Under the pieces are notes generated by a model that saw only the letters and a program-made list of their open reading frames with translations, did not search any database and was not told the DNA's origin. A stretch of 64,000 nt of DNA, from the NCBI GenBank assembly GCA_013286495.1, contig JABDFQ010000001.1, positions 614 through 64,613 on the forward strand, given 5' to 3'. This stretch comes from Gammaproteobacteria bacterium. GTDB lineage: Bacteria > Pseudomonadota > Gammaproteobacteria > DSM-16500. Position 1 is the first letter of the stretch; every line of letters starts with the position of its first letter. This document shows positions 34,205 to 44,007 of this stretch, piece after piece. The position numbers and the translations under genes were made by a program.

Positions 34205-34876
34205 TCAAAAAATTTTGCCATCTTTTATTGTCACGACACGCTGACAAGCAGCACTAATGGCTGCATCATGCGTGATAATCACCACCGTCACACCTTTCTC
34301 ATGACACAATTCACGAAATACATTCATGACTTCCTGACTCGTCACAGAATCCAGCGCTCCGGTTGGTTCATCTGCCAAAATCAATTGCGGTTTACCAACC
34401 AGCGCACGTGCAATCGCTACACGTTGTTGTTGTCCGCCCGATAATTGATGCGGATAATGCGCGGCCAAATGTGCAACACCCACACGTTCAAGCATGGATT
34501 TTGCTTGTTCAACAGCCTGATTACGCGGTAGCCCACGATAAAACAGTGGCAATAAGGTATTTTGCAAAGCGGTTGCACGCGGCAATAAATAAAATAATTG
34601 AAAAACAAAACCGATCTGCCGATTACGCAATTGCGCCCATTGATTATCAGATAAATTTGCAACATTCTGTCCTGCAAAATAATATTCACCCGCACTCGCA
34701 CGATCCAGCAATCCCATGATATTCATCAGTGTCGATTTCCCCGAACCCGATGCACCAACAATCGCCGTCATTTCACCCGCTTTGATTTGCAAATGAATAT
34801 TTGAAAGTGCATGAAACTGCGTTTCGCCGCGCTGATATATCTTGCTGATATTTTCAAGCTGAATGAGGAACGACAA
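34205..34876 (-). CDS. ABC transporter ATP-binding protein, MacB/LolD type
   Basis: This 223-residue nucleotide-binding subunit carries Walker [11 protein letters not shown]-loop [17 protein letters not shown], signature [17 protein letters not shown], Walker [13 protein letters not shown] and H-loop [11 protein letters not shown] at 34876 is the favoured start, with GGAG 6 nt upstream. TTG 34888 is the alternative. Translation starts inside the end of the adaptor gene, showing coupling. In this family the ATPase serves an FtsX/MacB-type permease, yet none follows: after its stop comes a 74-bp palindrome and then gcdH. The permease must be encoded elsewhere or has been lost. Confidence 0.88.
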   Translation of the reverse strand: MSFLIQLENISKIYQRGETQFHALSNIHLQIKAGEMTAIVGASGSGKSTLMNIMGLLDRASAGEYYFAGQNVANLSDNQWAQLRNRQIGFVFQLFYLLPRATALQNTLLPLFYRGLPRNQAVEQAKSMLERVGVAHLAAHYPHQLSGGQQQRVAIARALVGKPQLILADEPTGALDSVTSQEVMNVFRELCHEKGVTVVIITHDAAISAACQRVVTIKDGKIF

Positions 34877-35990
34877 TTTTATCTCCAACGCTTAATCCAG
34901 ATAAAACCGCGATCTCATTCATACTCGTTTTACCGGTTTGAATCACGATTTGCTCATGCTGACCCGATAAACGATTTACAACATTCACATAAGCTTTGCC
35001 GTGTTTTTCATGCACAGCTTTAATCGGAATCATGATTTGCGACGTAGCCGCGAGATTGATTTCCACTTTCGCACTCATGCCTGCATGAATCTGATTTTGT
35101 TGCGCAGCTGTCATCATCATTGTGCGTACTTGCACATTGAATACAGGCATGCCATTGCTATATTCGCCTTGTTTATCGATATGGATAATTTCGCCATTCA
35201 ATCTTTCTGCTGGAAAAGCAAGACCGGAAATTTTTACTTTCTGTCCCGGTTTTAACTGATTAACGATCAATTCATTCACCTTGATTTGCACGCTGATTCC
35301 TTGCATATCACCTATCAAAGCGAGCACATCGCCTTGTTTAATGGCATCACCTTCATTCCATTTTTTATATTCATTTTCATTTTTATTAGCTGCCAATACC
35401 ATTCCATCCGCTGGTGCGATCACTTGCAGATGTTCTGCATGCAGCCGAAAATTCATGGCCTCACTAATCTTGTCCATATCGACAATGTTTAGATTAAAAA
35501 GATTTTTATCCCTGATTTGCAATTGCTGCAAATGAATTTCCAGCGCATCTTTTGCCTGCATCAGACCCAGTCGTGAAGCATAATAACTGGATTTTTTTGT
35601 ATTAAAATCATCATCTGAAATCAACTGATTTTTATGCAGAAACGTTGCTTCATTCAATAATGTTTTCGCATGATCAAATTCATTTTTCGCCTTGATGAAT
35701 TGCATCAGGGCATTTTTATAATCCGTTAGAAATTTTGGCGAAGAAATCTGAAACAATAATTGCCCCGCTTTAACCTGTTCCCCATATTGCGTCGGCATAT
35801 TAACGATGAGCCCATCAGCAGGACTCACGACTGCAATCATTTTCTGCGGTTGTATCATGCCGGAATAATACAGGCTATTCGTCAGCGTATTTTTTTGTAC
35901 GGTTTCGATAGTCGCCTGTTTTTTATCCTGAGGCGAACAGGCAGATATCATGAGAATGAATATCAATATGACGCATTGGAATTTTTTCAT
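34854..35990 (-). CDS. Periplasmic adaptor (membrane fusion) lipoprotein, MacA/HlyD type
   Basis: 378 residues. A lipoprotein signal peptide has a clear lipobox (LMISAC, Cys18), so the protein is anchored in the inner or outer membrane by lipid. Biotinyl-lipoyl halves flank a long coiled-coil hairpin: SPADGLIVNMPTQYGEQVKAG in part, then about residues 90-170, then VIAPADGMVLAANKN. A beta-barrel domain follows (VQIKVNELIVNQLKPGQKVKISG in part) and a membrane-proximal end ([14 protein letters not shown]). It bridges the ABC pump and the TolC-like channel. The start overlaps the upstream tolC-like stop by 4 nt (ATGA), and the end overlaps the ATPase gene. Confidence 0.9.
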   Translation of the reverse strand: MKKFQCVILIFILMISACSPQDKKQATIETVQKNTLTNSLYYSGMIQPQKMIAVVSPADGLIVNMPTQYGEQVKAGQLLFQISSPKFLTDYKNALMQFIKAKNEFDHAKTLLNEATFLHKNQLISDDDFNTKKSSYYASRLGLMQAKDALEIHLQQLQIRDKNLFNLNIVDMDKISEAMNFRLHAEHLQVIAPADGMVLAANKNENEYKKWNEGDAIKQGDVLALIGDMQGISVQIKVNELIVNQLKPGQKVKISGLAFPAERLNGEIIHIDKQGEYSNGMPVFNVQVRTMMMTAAQQNQIHAGMSAKVEINLAATSQIMIPIKAVHEKHGKAYVNVVNRLSGQHEQIVIQTGKTSMNEIAVLSGLSVGDKIVVPHSA

Positions 35991-37414
35991 GATAATCTCA
36001 CTCGCACATTCCAGGTTTTCAATGTATTGCCAATCAATTGATCGAGAGTCACTAACGCACGCAAATAATTGATACGTGCATTCAGCGATGCCTGCTGAGC
36101 ACGCACCAGACTAAATTGCGCTGATTGTAATTGCAGAGAATCAATCAATCCATGCAAATATTTCTGATAACTCAGTTGCCAGGTTTTAAACTGCAATTTC
36201 TCCGCAGCTTCTGCAAAATGCAGGGCACGCTCAGCGCTTTGCACCGAATTCCAGCCATTAATCGCTGTTGTTTGTTTATTCCATTTTTGCTGCATCAATG
36301 CCAATTCCGCTTGTTTGAGTGCGATTTTTGCTGATTGCACAGCTTGTTTTGCTGCCTGATCATCGATGGGTATAATCAAATTCAAGCTCGCACTTTTTTG
36401 CTGGTTAATACCATTGATCAAGCTCGCCAAACCAGAATTATCGCCACCACCCGTCGCATGACCCGTAGAAATATTGCCAGTAAAATTTAATTGCCAGCGT
36501 GAATTATCATTGGCGATTAATGAATTACGTTGCGTTTGTCCATGCAAGGTAATCTGATCAATCTGATATTGAATATCATTTTGCAATATCCATTGTTTGG
36601 TTTCTGCAAGTGTTGGCAAATGATATTTTTGCATCAGCGCAGCAAGATCGAGCGAAGTAAACGTGACCGGCGTATTGGGATCAATTCCAATCGCAGCCAA
36701 CAAGGCATAACGCGCCTGCAATAAATTATTGCTATCATTTTCCAGTGTTGTTTTCGCACTCGCTGCATCTGCCTGAACTGTTACCAGCTCATTACCAGCC
36801 TTGTGGCCAGCCTGAATAAATAATCGCGTTTGTTTCACCGATAATTCTGCGCGCTGCAAAGCTTGTTTATCGATAAGCACATTTTTTTCAGCAGCAACAA
36901 CTGCAAGATAAGCATTGATTACATTGGTAACGGTTTGACGTAACACACCTTCTGTCGACAGACGTGAAATAATGAGTGAGTCTTTTGCATTATTCAATGC
37001 AGCTTCGACCACTGCTGAACCAAAACCACGCACCAGTGGTTGCATGATATCGAGCGATAAACCGGGATTATAATTACTGGTTTGCGAATTACTGAATGTC
37101 AGTGTTGTCTGTGTGCCAATAGGACTTAGCCAGGAAGCAGCAGGTTGCACATTATAATTATGTGTTCCTTCATACAATTGTCCATTGGTGATGCTGTTAT
37201 TGTAATTAGCAGATGCCTGCAAGGAATATTGCGGTGCAAATTGCCATTGCTGAACTTGCAAACTGAATTTCTGTGCGAGGTAACTTAATTGTGATGATTG
37301 CACATTCGGATGTTGTCGCACCGCAAGCAAAATAGCTTCGGGTAATGATAGGGTGAGTGGCTGGGAAAAAACCGGGGTGCAAAAAAATAATAAGATAAAG
37401 AATGTATGCTTCAT
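35987..37414 (-). CDS. TolC-family outer-membrane efflux protein
   Basis: 475 residues from ATG 37414 (GTG 37420 possible). The signal peptide MKHTFFILLFFCTPVFSQP is followed by LTLSLPEAILLAVRQHPNVQSSQL, the OEP repeat start. Two structural repeats with long helices follow (ANSAKDSLIISRLSTEGVLRQTV region and the second repeat ending YLRALVTLDQLIGNTLKTW). First gene of a three-gene exporter operon (outer-membrane channel, adaptor, ATPase). Substrate cannot be told from sequence. Confidence 0.9.
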   Translation of the reverse strand: MKHTFFILLFFCTPVFSQPLTLSLPEAILLAVRQHPNVQSSQLSYLAQKFSLQVQQWQFAPQYSLQASANYNNSITNGQLYEGTHNYNVQPAASWLSPIGTQTTLTFSNSQTSNYNPGLSLDIMQPLVRGFGSAVVEAALNNAKDSLIISRLSTEGVLRQTVTNVINAYLAVVAAEKNVLIDKQALQRAELSVKQTRLFIQAGHKAGNELVTVQADAASAKTTLENDSNNLLQARYALLAAIGIDPNTPVTFTSLDLAALMQKYHLPTLAETKQWILQNDIQYQIDQITLHGQTQRNSLIANDNSRWQLNFTGNISTGHATGGGDNSGLASLINGINQQKSASLNLIIPIDDQAAKQAVQSAKIALKQAELALMQQKWNKQTTAINGWNSVQSAERALHFAEAAEKLQFKTWQLSYQKYLHGLIDSLQLQSAQFSLVRAQQASLNARINYLRALVTLDQLIGNTLKTWNVRVRLS

Positions 37415-37472
37415 CAACACAAATCTGCCATGTATTCCCGCAGCTTTTTTTATAATTGGGAAGTGAGTTTAT

Positions 37473-37694
37473 TTAAAGCTTTCTGCTTTCATGAATAAAT
37501 TGAATGATATCTTTTGATGAAATACCCATGTCAACTCCTTCTATGTCCAGAGGAGAAGTATTTTTAGATGCTGGCATTAAAATATAAAGATCATTATCTT
37601 TACGAATAGCAACCTTGCCATCAATGGTTGCTTTTTTAAAGACAAGATCAAAGCTTTTTTTTGCTTTTTCATAACTGTATGTCATAGTCATCAT
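37473..37694 (-). CDS. Small Phd/YefM-like antitoxin of a PIN-toxin pair
   Basis: 73 residues. The start region SYEKAKKSFDLVFKKATIDGKVAIRKDNDLYILMP (in part) has the beta-strand pattern of a short antitoxin that binds DNA as a dimer. The C-terminal tail (SSKDIIQFIHESRKL) would embrace the toxin. Its ATG overlaps the stop of the upstream PIN gene by 4 nt. Toxin-before-antitoxin order is reversed relative to most vapBC loci. Confidence 0.7.
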   Translation of the reverse strand: MMTMTYSYEKAKKSFDLVFKKATIDGKVAIRKDNDLYILMPASKNTSPLDIEGVDMGISSKDIIQFIHESRKL

Positions 37695-38086
37695 TCAATC
37701 TCCACTATATTAATGCCAAAATTTTTTGCTGCCTGTATTAAACCATTATCTAATGAGATCAATGAACAATGATTTTTTAGAGAGCATGCAATTAAATAAG
37801 CATCATAAGCATATATATTTAATTTATCTGCTATTAATAATGATTCTTCCAATTCAACGTCAAGATATTCAATAGGTATTGAATCATAAAGTTGTATTGC
37901 TTTTATCACCTTCGACACTTCTATTCTTTTTCTTTTAAGCATGGCAGAAAAAGCATTTCCAATTTCCCAGTGCACAGATTTTGGAGCTAGTAATTCAGCC
38001 CCTTTCGTAAGCTTTATTAATTTCTTTTTAATGGGTTCATTTGCTAAAACAGCTATTATAACCGAAGTATCAATAACTAATTTCAT
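37691..38086 (-). CDS. PIN-domain toxin (VapC-like ribonuclease)
   Basis: 131 residues with the PIN active-site acids: Asp6 in VIDTSVIIAVL, Glu41 in HWEIGNAF, Asp95 in YAYDAYLIA and Asp113 in SLDNGL. VapC toxins are Mg-dependent endoribonucleases, often acting on tRNA. AGGA is present before the ATG. It begins 15 nt after the ddl stop on the same strand, so it may be read from the ddl transcript as well as its own. Confidence 0.88.
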   Translation of the reverse strand: MKLVIDTSVIIAVLANEPIKKKLIKLTKGAELLAPKSVHWEIGNAFSAMLKRKRIEVSKVIKAIQLYDSIPIEYLDVELEESLLIADKLNIYAYDAYLIACSLKNHCSLISLDNGLIQAAKNFGINIVEIE

Positions 38087-38101
38087 TAAATTATTTTCCT
38101 A

Positions 38102-39241
38102 TTATATACAACTACGTATCAACTGACTCTTAAGCTGATGTCTTTTTATTGCTAGCTGAATCAGATGCGTGAGCAAATCCGAATAAGACATTCCTGATGC
38201 TTCCATTAATTTTGGATACATACTGATTTTGGTAAAACCGGGGAGCGTATTAATTTCATTAAAATAAATCTGGTTATCATCCTTATTCAAAAATAAATCC
38301 ACGCGTGCCATGCCTTCGCATTCCAGTGTTTCAAATAATTTTTTCGCCATGCGACGTGCTTCTTCACAAATTGCATCACTGACTGGCGCAGGAATGAATG
38401 CTTGCGCGCCATTTTCATCAACATATTTCGCATCATAAGAATAAAATTCATGCGATGGGCGAATTTCACCAACCACACTCACGATCGGATCCGTATTTTC
38501 TTCCAGCGATTCCAGCACCGCCACTTCGAGTTCGATTACATTCAATCCTTTTTCCACTAATATTTTGGTATCAAAACGCAAAGCATCATCCACAGCAGCT
38601 TCCAGTTCACTCGCATTTTTTACTTTGCTGATACCAATACTGGAACCAGCATTCGATGGTTTGACAAACACGGGATAAGAAAGATGTTCAGCAATCTGTT
38701 TGGCATAATGCTCGCGATTGTGCTGCCAGCGATTGCGTTTGATAACAAGATAAGGTGCAACACGAATACCACCTGAGAGCGCAAGACGTTTGGCGACATC
38801 TTTATCCATGCCAATCGCTGATGATAAAACGGCACAGCCCACAAATGGCAAGCCTGCAATTTCCAGTAAACCCTGCAACGTACCATCTTCACACAACGTG
38901 CCATGTACCACTGGAAAAACCACATCGAAATGCGCACCAGCCGTATATGTCATGATTTCATTGATATGCTTGCCATCAGCCGGATTGCCAATCCATTCCG
39001 GTGCAAACCACGCATGGCCATCGCCTGGTAAATGCGAAACAACATTTTGTTCGAGGCTATTGGCAAAAACATCCTTGCCCAAAAACCACTTGCCTTGCTT
39101 GTCTATACCGATCGGAATCACTTCATAACGAGAAGGATCCAGATGTTTGATGACATTGGAAGCAGATTGCAATGATACTTCATGTTCAGCAGATCGACCG
39201 CCATATAAAACTGCTACACGAATTTTACTGGATGGTTTCAT
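38102..39241 (-). CDS. ddl: D-alanine--D-alanine ligase
   Basis: 379 residues, the usual length of a DdlA-type enzyme. It joins two D-Ala with ATP for the peptidoglycan stem. Motifs: VAVLYGGRSAEHEVSLQSA at the N-terminus; FPVVHGTLCEDGTLQGLLE; GMDKDVAKRL; ATP-grasp FVKPSNAGSSIGISKVK; metal/substrate segment MARVDLFLNKDD with YFNEINTLPGFTKISMYP. The gene is alone and not in a mur/fts cluster. A large orphan gene lies 17 nt upstream on the same strand and the VapC pair downstream. Confidence 0.95.
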   Translation of the reverse strand: MKPSSKIRVAVLYGGRSAEHEVSLQSASNVIKHLDPSRYEVIPIGIDKQGKWFLGKDVFANSLEQNVVSHLPGDGHAWFAPEWIGNPADGKHINEIMTYTAGAHFDVVFPVVHGTLCEDGTLQGLLEIAGLPFVGCAVLSSAIGMDKDVAKRLALSGGIRVAPYLVIKRNRWQHNREHYAKQIAEHLSYPVFVKPSNAGSSIGISKVKNASELEAAVDDALRFDTKILVEKGLNVIELEVAVLESLEENTDPIVSVVGEIRPSHEFYSYDAKYVDENGAQAFIPAPVSDAICEEARRMAKKLFETLECEGMARVDLFLNKDDNQIYFNEINTLPGFTKISMYPKLMEASGMSYSDLLTHLIQLAIKRHQLKSQLIRSCI

Positions 39242-39258
39242 CTCAACCTCAATCGTGA

Positions 39259-41442
39259 TTAAATTCGCAAACTATATCCTTTCTCATGGTTCTTTTCCAC
39301 ATTTGCCCGGAATTCATCCCGTATAAAATTTTCAAGTTCATTTATCATGTCCAGTGTTTTAGTATTTGTAACCCATTGTCCGTCACGATTTGTATGCAAT
39401 ACATCATCCACGGTTTGACCATTCATGCCGGATAAAGTTAATTGTTTCCATGCTGGGATAATGAGTGTGGGATCGATACCGAGATAAAGTCCTTCTTTGA
39501 AACATTCATATAATTTACCAAGGCATAATTTTTTATTATTGACCATCATTTTCCATAACGCTGAATCGTTATCATCAGTAGCCTTGCTGAACAACGTACG
39601 CCAGCCTTTCTCAAGATAATCGGTAATTTTTATAATTTCCTTTTTTATTTTTTCCAGAGCTAATTCATCGACGACACAACGCTTAATCAAATTATTACTG
39701 ACCTTGTGCAGATCAAGTTTTTCATCCTGGTTTATGCTGTTTTTTATAATCACATCGACTTGCTCATTAAATTCAGGTTGTTGAAATGGTGGATCGTTCT
39801 CCTGCATGGCGAAAATTAATGGAACATTTTTAAATTGATTTTGCACCTGCGTGAATATGGCTGACAAATCTTCTTTATCCGCATACCAGTGTTGTTTGTC
39901 AAAAATAATGGTGTTTTTCTGAAAACTCGCGAAATAAAATGCAAGCATGATAGTTTGCGTTAATTGTTCAAGATAATATTTTCTGTCGCATAAGTTAATG
40001 ATAGGTCTCGGAACAGCAACAAATGCGATATCGATATTTTCAATTTTGTTATCAATAACCATGCTCGCGTTCGTCGCGACAAACAAACCACCAAAGTCTG
40101 GCAATAATCCATTTTTCAGTTTAATAGGACCGATACAGAATACGGTGTAGTTTTTTAAAATATCTTCGTAATGCTTAAGATTAGTATTGAAATTATTAAC
40201 TGGCACGAGGAGTAAAGGCTGGGATTTTTTACGATGTTTCAGCACAATGTCAGCGACGGGTGCGATCTCAATTTCAGGATTATGTATCTTGTTATCGGCA
40301 TCAGGATGAATAAATGAGAATTCCACAAAATTGAAATTCGTCATTTCATGTTTATGATCTTCATCAGTCAGTTTATTCAGAACCTGAATCGTTTTGTATT
40401 TTAATTGATATTGCAGTGTTGGCAAAGTCCAGATTATTTGACAAGCTCTTAGTTTAAAGAAACTCTGTTTCAGGGAAATATGATGGGAAAAATAAGGATC
40501 ATTTTCGGAAACTACATTTCCCTGTTCAATAAATTTTATAACTGGATCAAAAGAAGCGATCTGAATGTTATCGAGAAAATCATCCATGGTGACAGCTTTG
40601 TCGAAATAGATTCTGATTTCTCCTGGTCGTTTCATCGTCTTCTCATAATCAAAATTATAGTGTTCGCGTATTTTCCATTTTTTCATAAATTTCTGCTTCT
40701 TTTTAACCACAATCTGGTTAAAAAAGAATGGCAGATGCGGATTTTGAATTTCTTTATATATATTTTTTGCTTCGATCGAATTATCAAATATCAGATAAAA
40801 AAACTTGTGATCTCTTTCGATCTTCAAATTTATTTTTTTGCACGGATTTTTATCTTTGCTGAAGTGAGTTTGCGGAAACAGTGAATAATCTTTATCAAGA
40901 CTGAGCAAATGCAACATGTAATCAATATTACGGTTTGCACTCAATGATAATTGCATAATAATTTTTATTAGTTCAAACGGTAAAACTCCTGTTCCTTCAA
41001 TTAATACATGGTGAAGAATCAGTAATTGATAAGTATATTTATAAATTTCCTGCGTGATTCTTTCTCTTTTATCCAAAGAATGATTGACGTGAATCAAACC
41101 TGCTTCAGGAAAATAATGATTGAGATGTTCATCATATCCCTTAATTGGAATCTTACTTTTATTACCTCGCGCGGATTGAAAAAAATCTCCAAAATCTTTC
41201 GCTTCATCCTCATTGTAAAACTTCACCCAAGTCGTATCAAAATCGGCTTGCCACACACCTGCACTAACTGCTCCCACCGCTGGCAACAATGTCACGCGAT
41301 TTTCATGCCGCTCAATCGGTATTCCCCAGTTCTGCATGCGTTCATAATTAGCATCTGCCAATTTAGGAGGAAAAGAGAAATGCAGCGAAGAACCTGCATC
41401 TGCAATGGAATATTCCATATGAAAAAGATCATGGCTGCGCAC
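39259..41442 (-). CDS. Large orphan protein, effector-like; possible F-box-like and macrodomain-like segments
   Basis: 727 residues, no signal peptide or membrane helix, and no family I recognise. Start: GTG 41442 with GAGG about 10 nt upstream, or ATG 41418. Around residue 155, GVLPFELIKIIMQLSL fits the LPxELxxxI core of F-box motifs. Residues of about 465-575 alternate strands and helices: FGGLFVATNASMVIDN, IDIAFVAVPRPIINL, a helix with TIMLAFYFASFQKNTIIF, then FKNVPLIFAMQENDP. This order recalls PARG-like macrodomains (TIGR02452 type), but the catalytic Gly-Gly-Gly/Glu-Glu residues are not seen. Both readings are inference at low confidence. Confidence 0.6.
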   Translation of the reverse strand: MRSHDLFHMEYSIADAGSSLHFSFPPKLADANYERMQNWGIPIERHENRVTLLPAVGAVSAGVWQADFDTTWVKFYNEDEAKDFGDFFQSARGNKSKIPIKGYDEHLNHYFPEAGLIHVNHSLDKRERITQEIYKYTYQLLILHHVLIEGTGVLPFELIKIIMQLSLSANRNIDYMLHLLSLDKDYSLFPQTHFSKDKNPCKKINLKIERDHKFFYLIFDNSIEAKNIYKEIQNPHLPFFFNQIVVKKKQKFMKKWKIREHYNFDYEKTMKRPGEIRIYFDKAVTMDDFLDNIQIASFDPVIKFIEQGNVVSENDPYFSHHISLKQSFFKLRACQIIWTLPTLQYQLKYKTIQVLNKLTDEDHKHEMTNFNFVEFSFIHPDADNKIHNPEIEIAPVADIVLKHRKKSQPLLLVPVNNFNTNLKHYEDILKNYTVFCIGPIKLKNGLLPDFGGLFVATNASMVIDNKIENIDIAFVAVPRPIINLCDRKYYLEQLTQTIMLAFYFASFQKNTIIFDKQHWYADKEDLSAIFTQVQNQFKNVPLIFAMQENDPPFQQPEFNEQVDVIIKNSINQDEKLDLHKVSNNLIKRCVVDELALEKIKKEIIKITDYLEKGWRTLFSKATDDNDSALWKMMVNNKKLCLGKLYECFKEGLYLGIDPTLIIPAWKQLTLSGMNGQTVDDVLHTNRDGQWVTNTKTLDMINELENFIRDEFRANVEKNHEKGYSLRI

Positions 41443-41664
41443 TATTAATTATCCTCGTCCGGTTTTTTAGTTGCGCAACAATAACACATTATTCTCAATA
41501 TTACATATATTTAATCTAATTTAAGGTTATTCAGGGTTGACTATGCTGCCAAAATAATTAAAAATAACGTCCCAGTTCAAATATTGTTCAAAAGCTCGCC
41601 TTAGGGATATCCTGAATAATCAAACGCTTAAGACTAACTTTAAACAACAAGAGAACATAACTAC

Positions 41665-42432
41665 ATGAAAATAAAACATATTTTATTTATTGCGGCGCTT
41701 TTTGGTGTATTAGGTTTCAGTTGGCCGTTTACCAAATGGCTGGGTTCAACCACCCGCACGAATGCCAACATTCAGTTACCTGATATCAAACCGCATCCTT
41801 TACGCATGACTCGCATTGCGAGTGCAAAATTAGCGAAGCAGGATTGGGTAGATAATGAATTCCGTTTATTAAAATCCCAGGCCAGAAATATTGACGACAA
41901 AGTTTTGCGACTTGCCTTGACCGCTTACAAGAAAGCGCGTCGCACGGGTTATGCTGGCAAGGAAGTTTTGTCAGTCATTGATTATTCCAAAGCATCCACG
42001 CAAAAACGTTTGTGGGTATTTGATATGCAGCGTCATCGGGTTTTATTTAACACCTGGGTTTCGCATGGCAAAAACAGTGGTGGTGTTAATTCCACCTCTT
42101 TCTCCAATCATCCTGGCAGCTTGAAATCCAGCGTTGGTGTATTCATGACGGGTACGACTTATTTTGGCAAGAATGGTTATTCCTTGCGATTGCATGGTCT
42201 GGAACGTGGTGTGAATGATTCTGCTTATTCCCGTGCGATTGTGGTGCATGGTGCAGCGTATGCCAGTGGTTCCAGTTCGCGCGCCAGTCGTGGAATTGGT
42301 CGCAGCTGGGGATGTCCTGCCGTTTCATCTGCATTAGCCAAACCGATTATCAATGCCATCAAAAATCGATCGGTGATATTTGCCTATTATCCAGGAAGGT
42401 GGTTATCAAACTCGTCGTTTTTACGAGCGTGA
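41665..42432 (+). CDS. Murein L,D-transpeptidase catalytic-domain protein (YkuD_2 type)
   Basis: 255 residues with an N-terminal hydrophobic signal/anchor (IKHILFIAALFGVLGFSWPF). The C-terminal half matches the YkuD_2 branch: KRLWVFDMQRHRVLFNTWVSHG in part, then LRLHGLERGVND, His195 in VVHGAAYA and Cys217 in GRSWGCPAVS. It is predicted to act in the periplasm on peptidoglycan cross-links or on anchoring proteins to it. It is monocistronic, with a hairpin right after the stop. A second, different L,D-transpeptidase lies at 44143. Confidence 0.88.
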   Translation: MKIKHILFIAALFGVLGFSWPFTKWLGSTTRTNANIQLPDIKPHPLRMTRIASAKLAKQDWVDNEFRLLKSQARNIDDKVLRLALTAYKKARRTGYAGKEVLSVIDYSKASTQKRLWVFDMQRHRVLFNTWVSHGKNSGGVNSTSFSNHPGSLKSSVGVFMTGTTYFGKNGYSLRLHGLERGVNDSAYSRAIVVHGAAYASGSSSRASRGIGRSWGCPAVSSALAKPIINAIKNRSVIFAYYPGRWLSNSSFLRA

Positions 42433-42454
42433 TGGTTAAAAATCAAGGTTACAC

Positions 42455-42505
42455 TTTCACACCAGTCAAATTCGGATTCTCTCCCCGAATTTGACTGGTG
42501 TGAAA
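42455..42505. terminator. Bidirectional hairpin between convergent genes
   Basis: 21-bp perfect arms (42455-42475, 42485-42505) with a 9-base loop lie between the 3' ends of the L,D-transpeptidase and the AAA_14 ATPase. Position and symmetry fit a two-way transcript end. Confidence 0.8.
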
Positions 42506-42525
42506 CCAAAATATCCGCTTATGAA

Positions 42526-43971
42526 TTAGCTCATATCCTGATTTAACTCAGCTTGACCCATCCAGTAACAAAGCAGCGGGGCTGGAATGCGCATAATATT
42601 GGTTGTGTGAATACTTGATGGATTCCATAAACCGAAATCATTTAATGATTTGGTAATAACATAAGCGCGCGAAAGAGATTTTTTTTGACAAAGCTCCAGA
42701 AGGCCTTTGAGATTTCTCGCACCTGTATGTTGTGATCTGTATTTCACTTCAAATGGAACTATCTGATCTCCCATCTCTGCTATCAGATCAACTTCAAATT
42801 CTTTACTACTTCGCCAATAGGTAAAACGAATATTTTTTGGATAAAGATGTGCATAAAGATGTTTAAAGACAGCTGTCTCTGTTGCAACTCCAAGTGATGC
42901 TGGATCATCTAATGTGCTTTTTCCCTTTAATAAAACAGCGGGAGCGATTGCAGCATCTGCCATATATATTTTAAATTTACCTCTTAGAATATCCTTGCCA
43001 TAACCAAATGGTTGTAGACGATAAATAAGATGTGTTGCTTCGAGAAGATCAATAAAATGTTGCGCTGTTGGACGTTTAACAGATAAATTTCCGCATAAAT
43101 CAGGCATATCCAGTATGCCGCCATCATGTAGGCATAAATATAAAAAGGTTTGCTCAAGTTCAAGTATGCGGCGTACTCCAAAGAGTGCAGTCATGTCTCG
43201 CTTTAAAACTTTATCGATAATGTCATCACGTAATAATCGTTGTGCCTGATTAATACTTTCAACTAATGCGGTTTGCGGAAAACCGCCTCTAACAAGATAT
43301 TCATGAAAATGTCCAACATATGAATCAGCCATTTCCATGACTTGATAAAATTCATGATCAGACCATTTAAATAAATCATTCAGCGAATTTAATTTAGGCA
43401 AAGGTGGTAACTGAAGTTTTTTTAACTGTAAATATTCATAAAATGAGAGCGTTGTCAGTCGAATGGTATGCCAGCGTCCAACACCGGATTCCTGATTTTC
43501 CTGAATGAGAGGCATAGCTGAGCCTGTGAATATAATTCTACGATTTTTATTAAAATCGACTTGATGTTTGACCCAGGTTCCCCAGTCCCGAATAAATTGG
43601 GCTTCATCGAGAAATAAGTATTCTATTCCTCCTGCTTTGGGTTCTCTGGCACGCCATGCCTCAAGCACAGCATCGATGCCAACTAATTTGATAATGGGAT
43701 GATCAAATGTGGCATAGAGAATATTTGCAGGCTGGATACCATCAGATAATAATTTATTAATGACTTGTAACAGCAGGGTTGTTTTTCCTATTTGTCTTGC
43801 GCCGGATAATAAAACTGCACGTGGTGCTGGCGGAGCAAATACCCATGTAAAAAGCTCATGAAATGCCGCCCGGCGCCAAGTTGGCAGATCAGGAATGGGT
43901 TCTTTTCTCCACCATGGATTAAATTTAGCTAATACAGCTATTAACTCATCTTGCGATATCTTCATGGTCAA
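42526..43971 (-). CDS. AAA_14/DUF4143 ATPase with C-terminal PD-(D/E)XK nuclease-like domain
   Basis: 481 residues. Walker A GARQIGKTTLL near residue 57; Walker B YLFLDEAQ; sensor IIFTGSA; then a winged-helix middle part (MPDLCGNLSVKRPTAQHFIDLLE in part) and a DUF4143-type end with EFEVDLIAE...VPFEVKYR, the nuclease-fold core. Proteins of this group are widespread in bacteria and archaea, often mobile or defence-associated, with no established cellular role. Single gene. A dyad and repeated AAGTATACT motifs lie upstream, suggesting regulated expression. Confidence 0.85.
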   Translation of the reverse strand: MTMKISQDELIAVLAKFNPWWRKEPIPDLPTWRRAAFHELFTWVFAPPAPRAVLLSGARQIGKTTLLLQVINKLLSDGIQPANILYATFDHPIIKLVGIDAVLEAWRAREPKAGGIEYLFLDEAQFIRDWGTWVKHQVDFNKNRRIIFTGSAMPLIQENQESGVGRWHTIRLTTLSFYEYLQLKKLQLPPLPKLNSLNDLFKWSDHEFYQVMEMADSYVGHFHEYLVRGGFPQTALVESINQAQRLLRDDIIDKVLKRDMTALFGVRRILELEQTFLYLCLHDGGILDMPDLCGNLSVKRPTAQHFIDLLEATHLIYRLQPFGYGKDILRGKFKIYMADAAIAPAVLLKGKSTLDDPASLGVATETAVFKHLYAHLYPKNIRFTYWRSSKEFEVDLIAEMGDQIVPFEVKYRSQHTGARNLKGLLELCQKKSLSRAYVITKSLNDFGLWNPSSIHTTNIMRIPAPLLCYWMGQAELNQDMS

Positions 43972-44007
43972 TACCTTAATTTTAATATTGATATCAAATT
44001 CAACCGT

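Noticed and set aside
41527-41619. TTATTCAGG / CCTGAATAA distant inverted repeat upstream of the L,D-transpeptidase
   Set aside because: Only 9-bp arms 75 bases apart in AT-rich DNA; within chance expectation.
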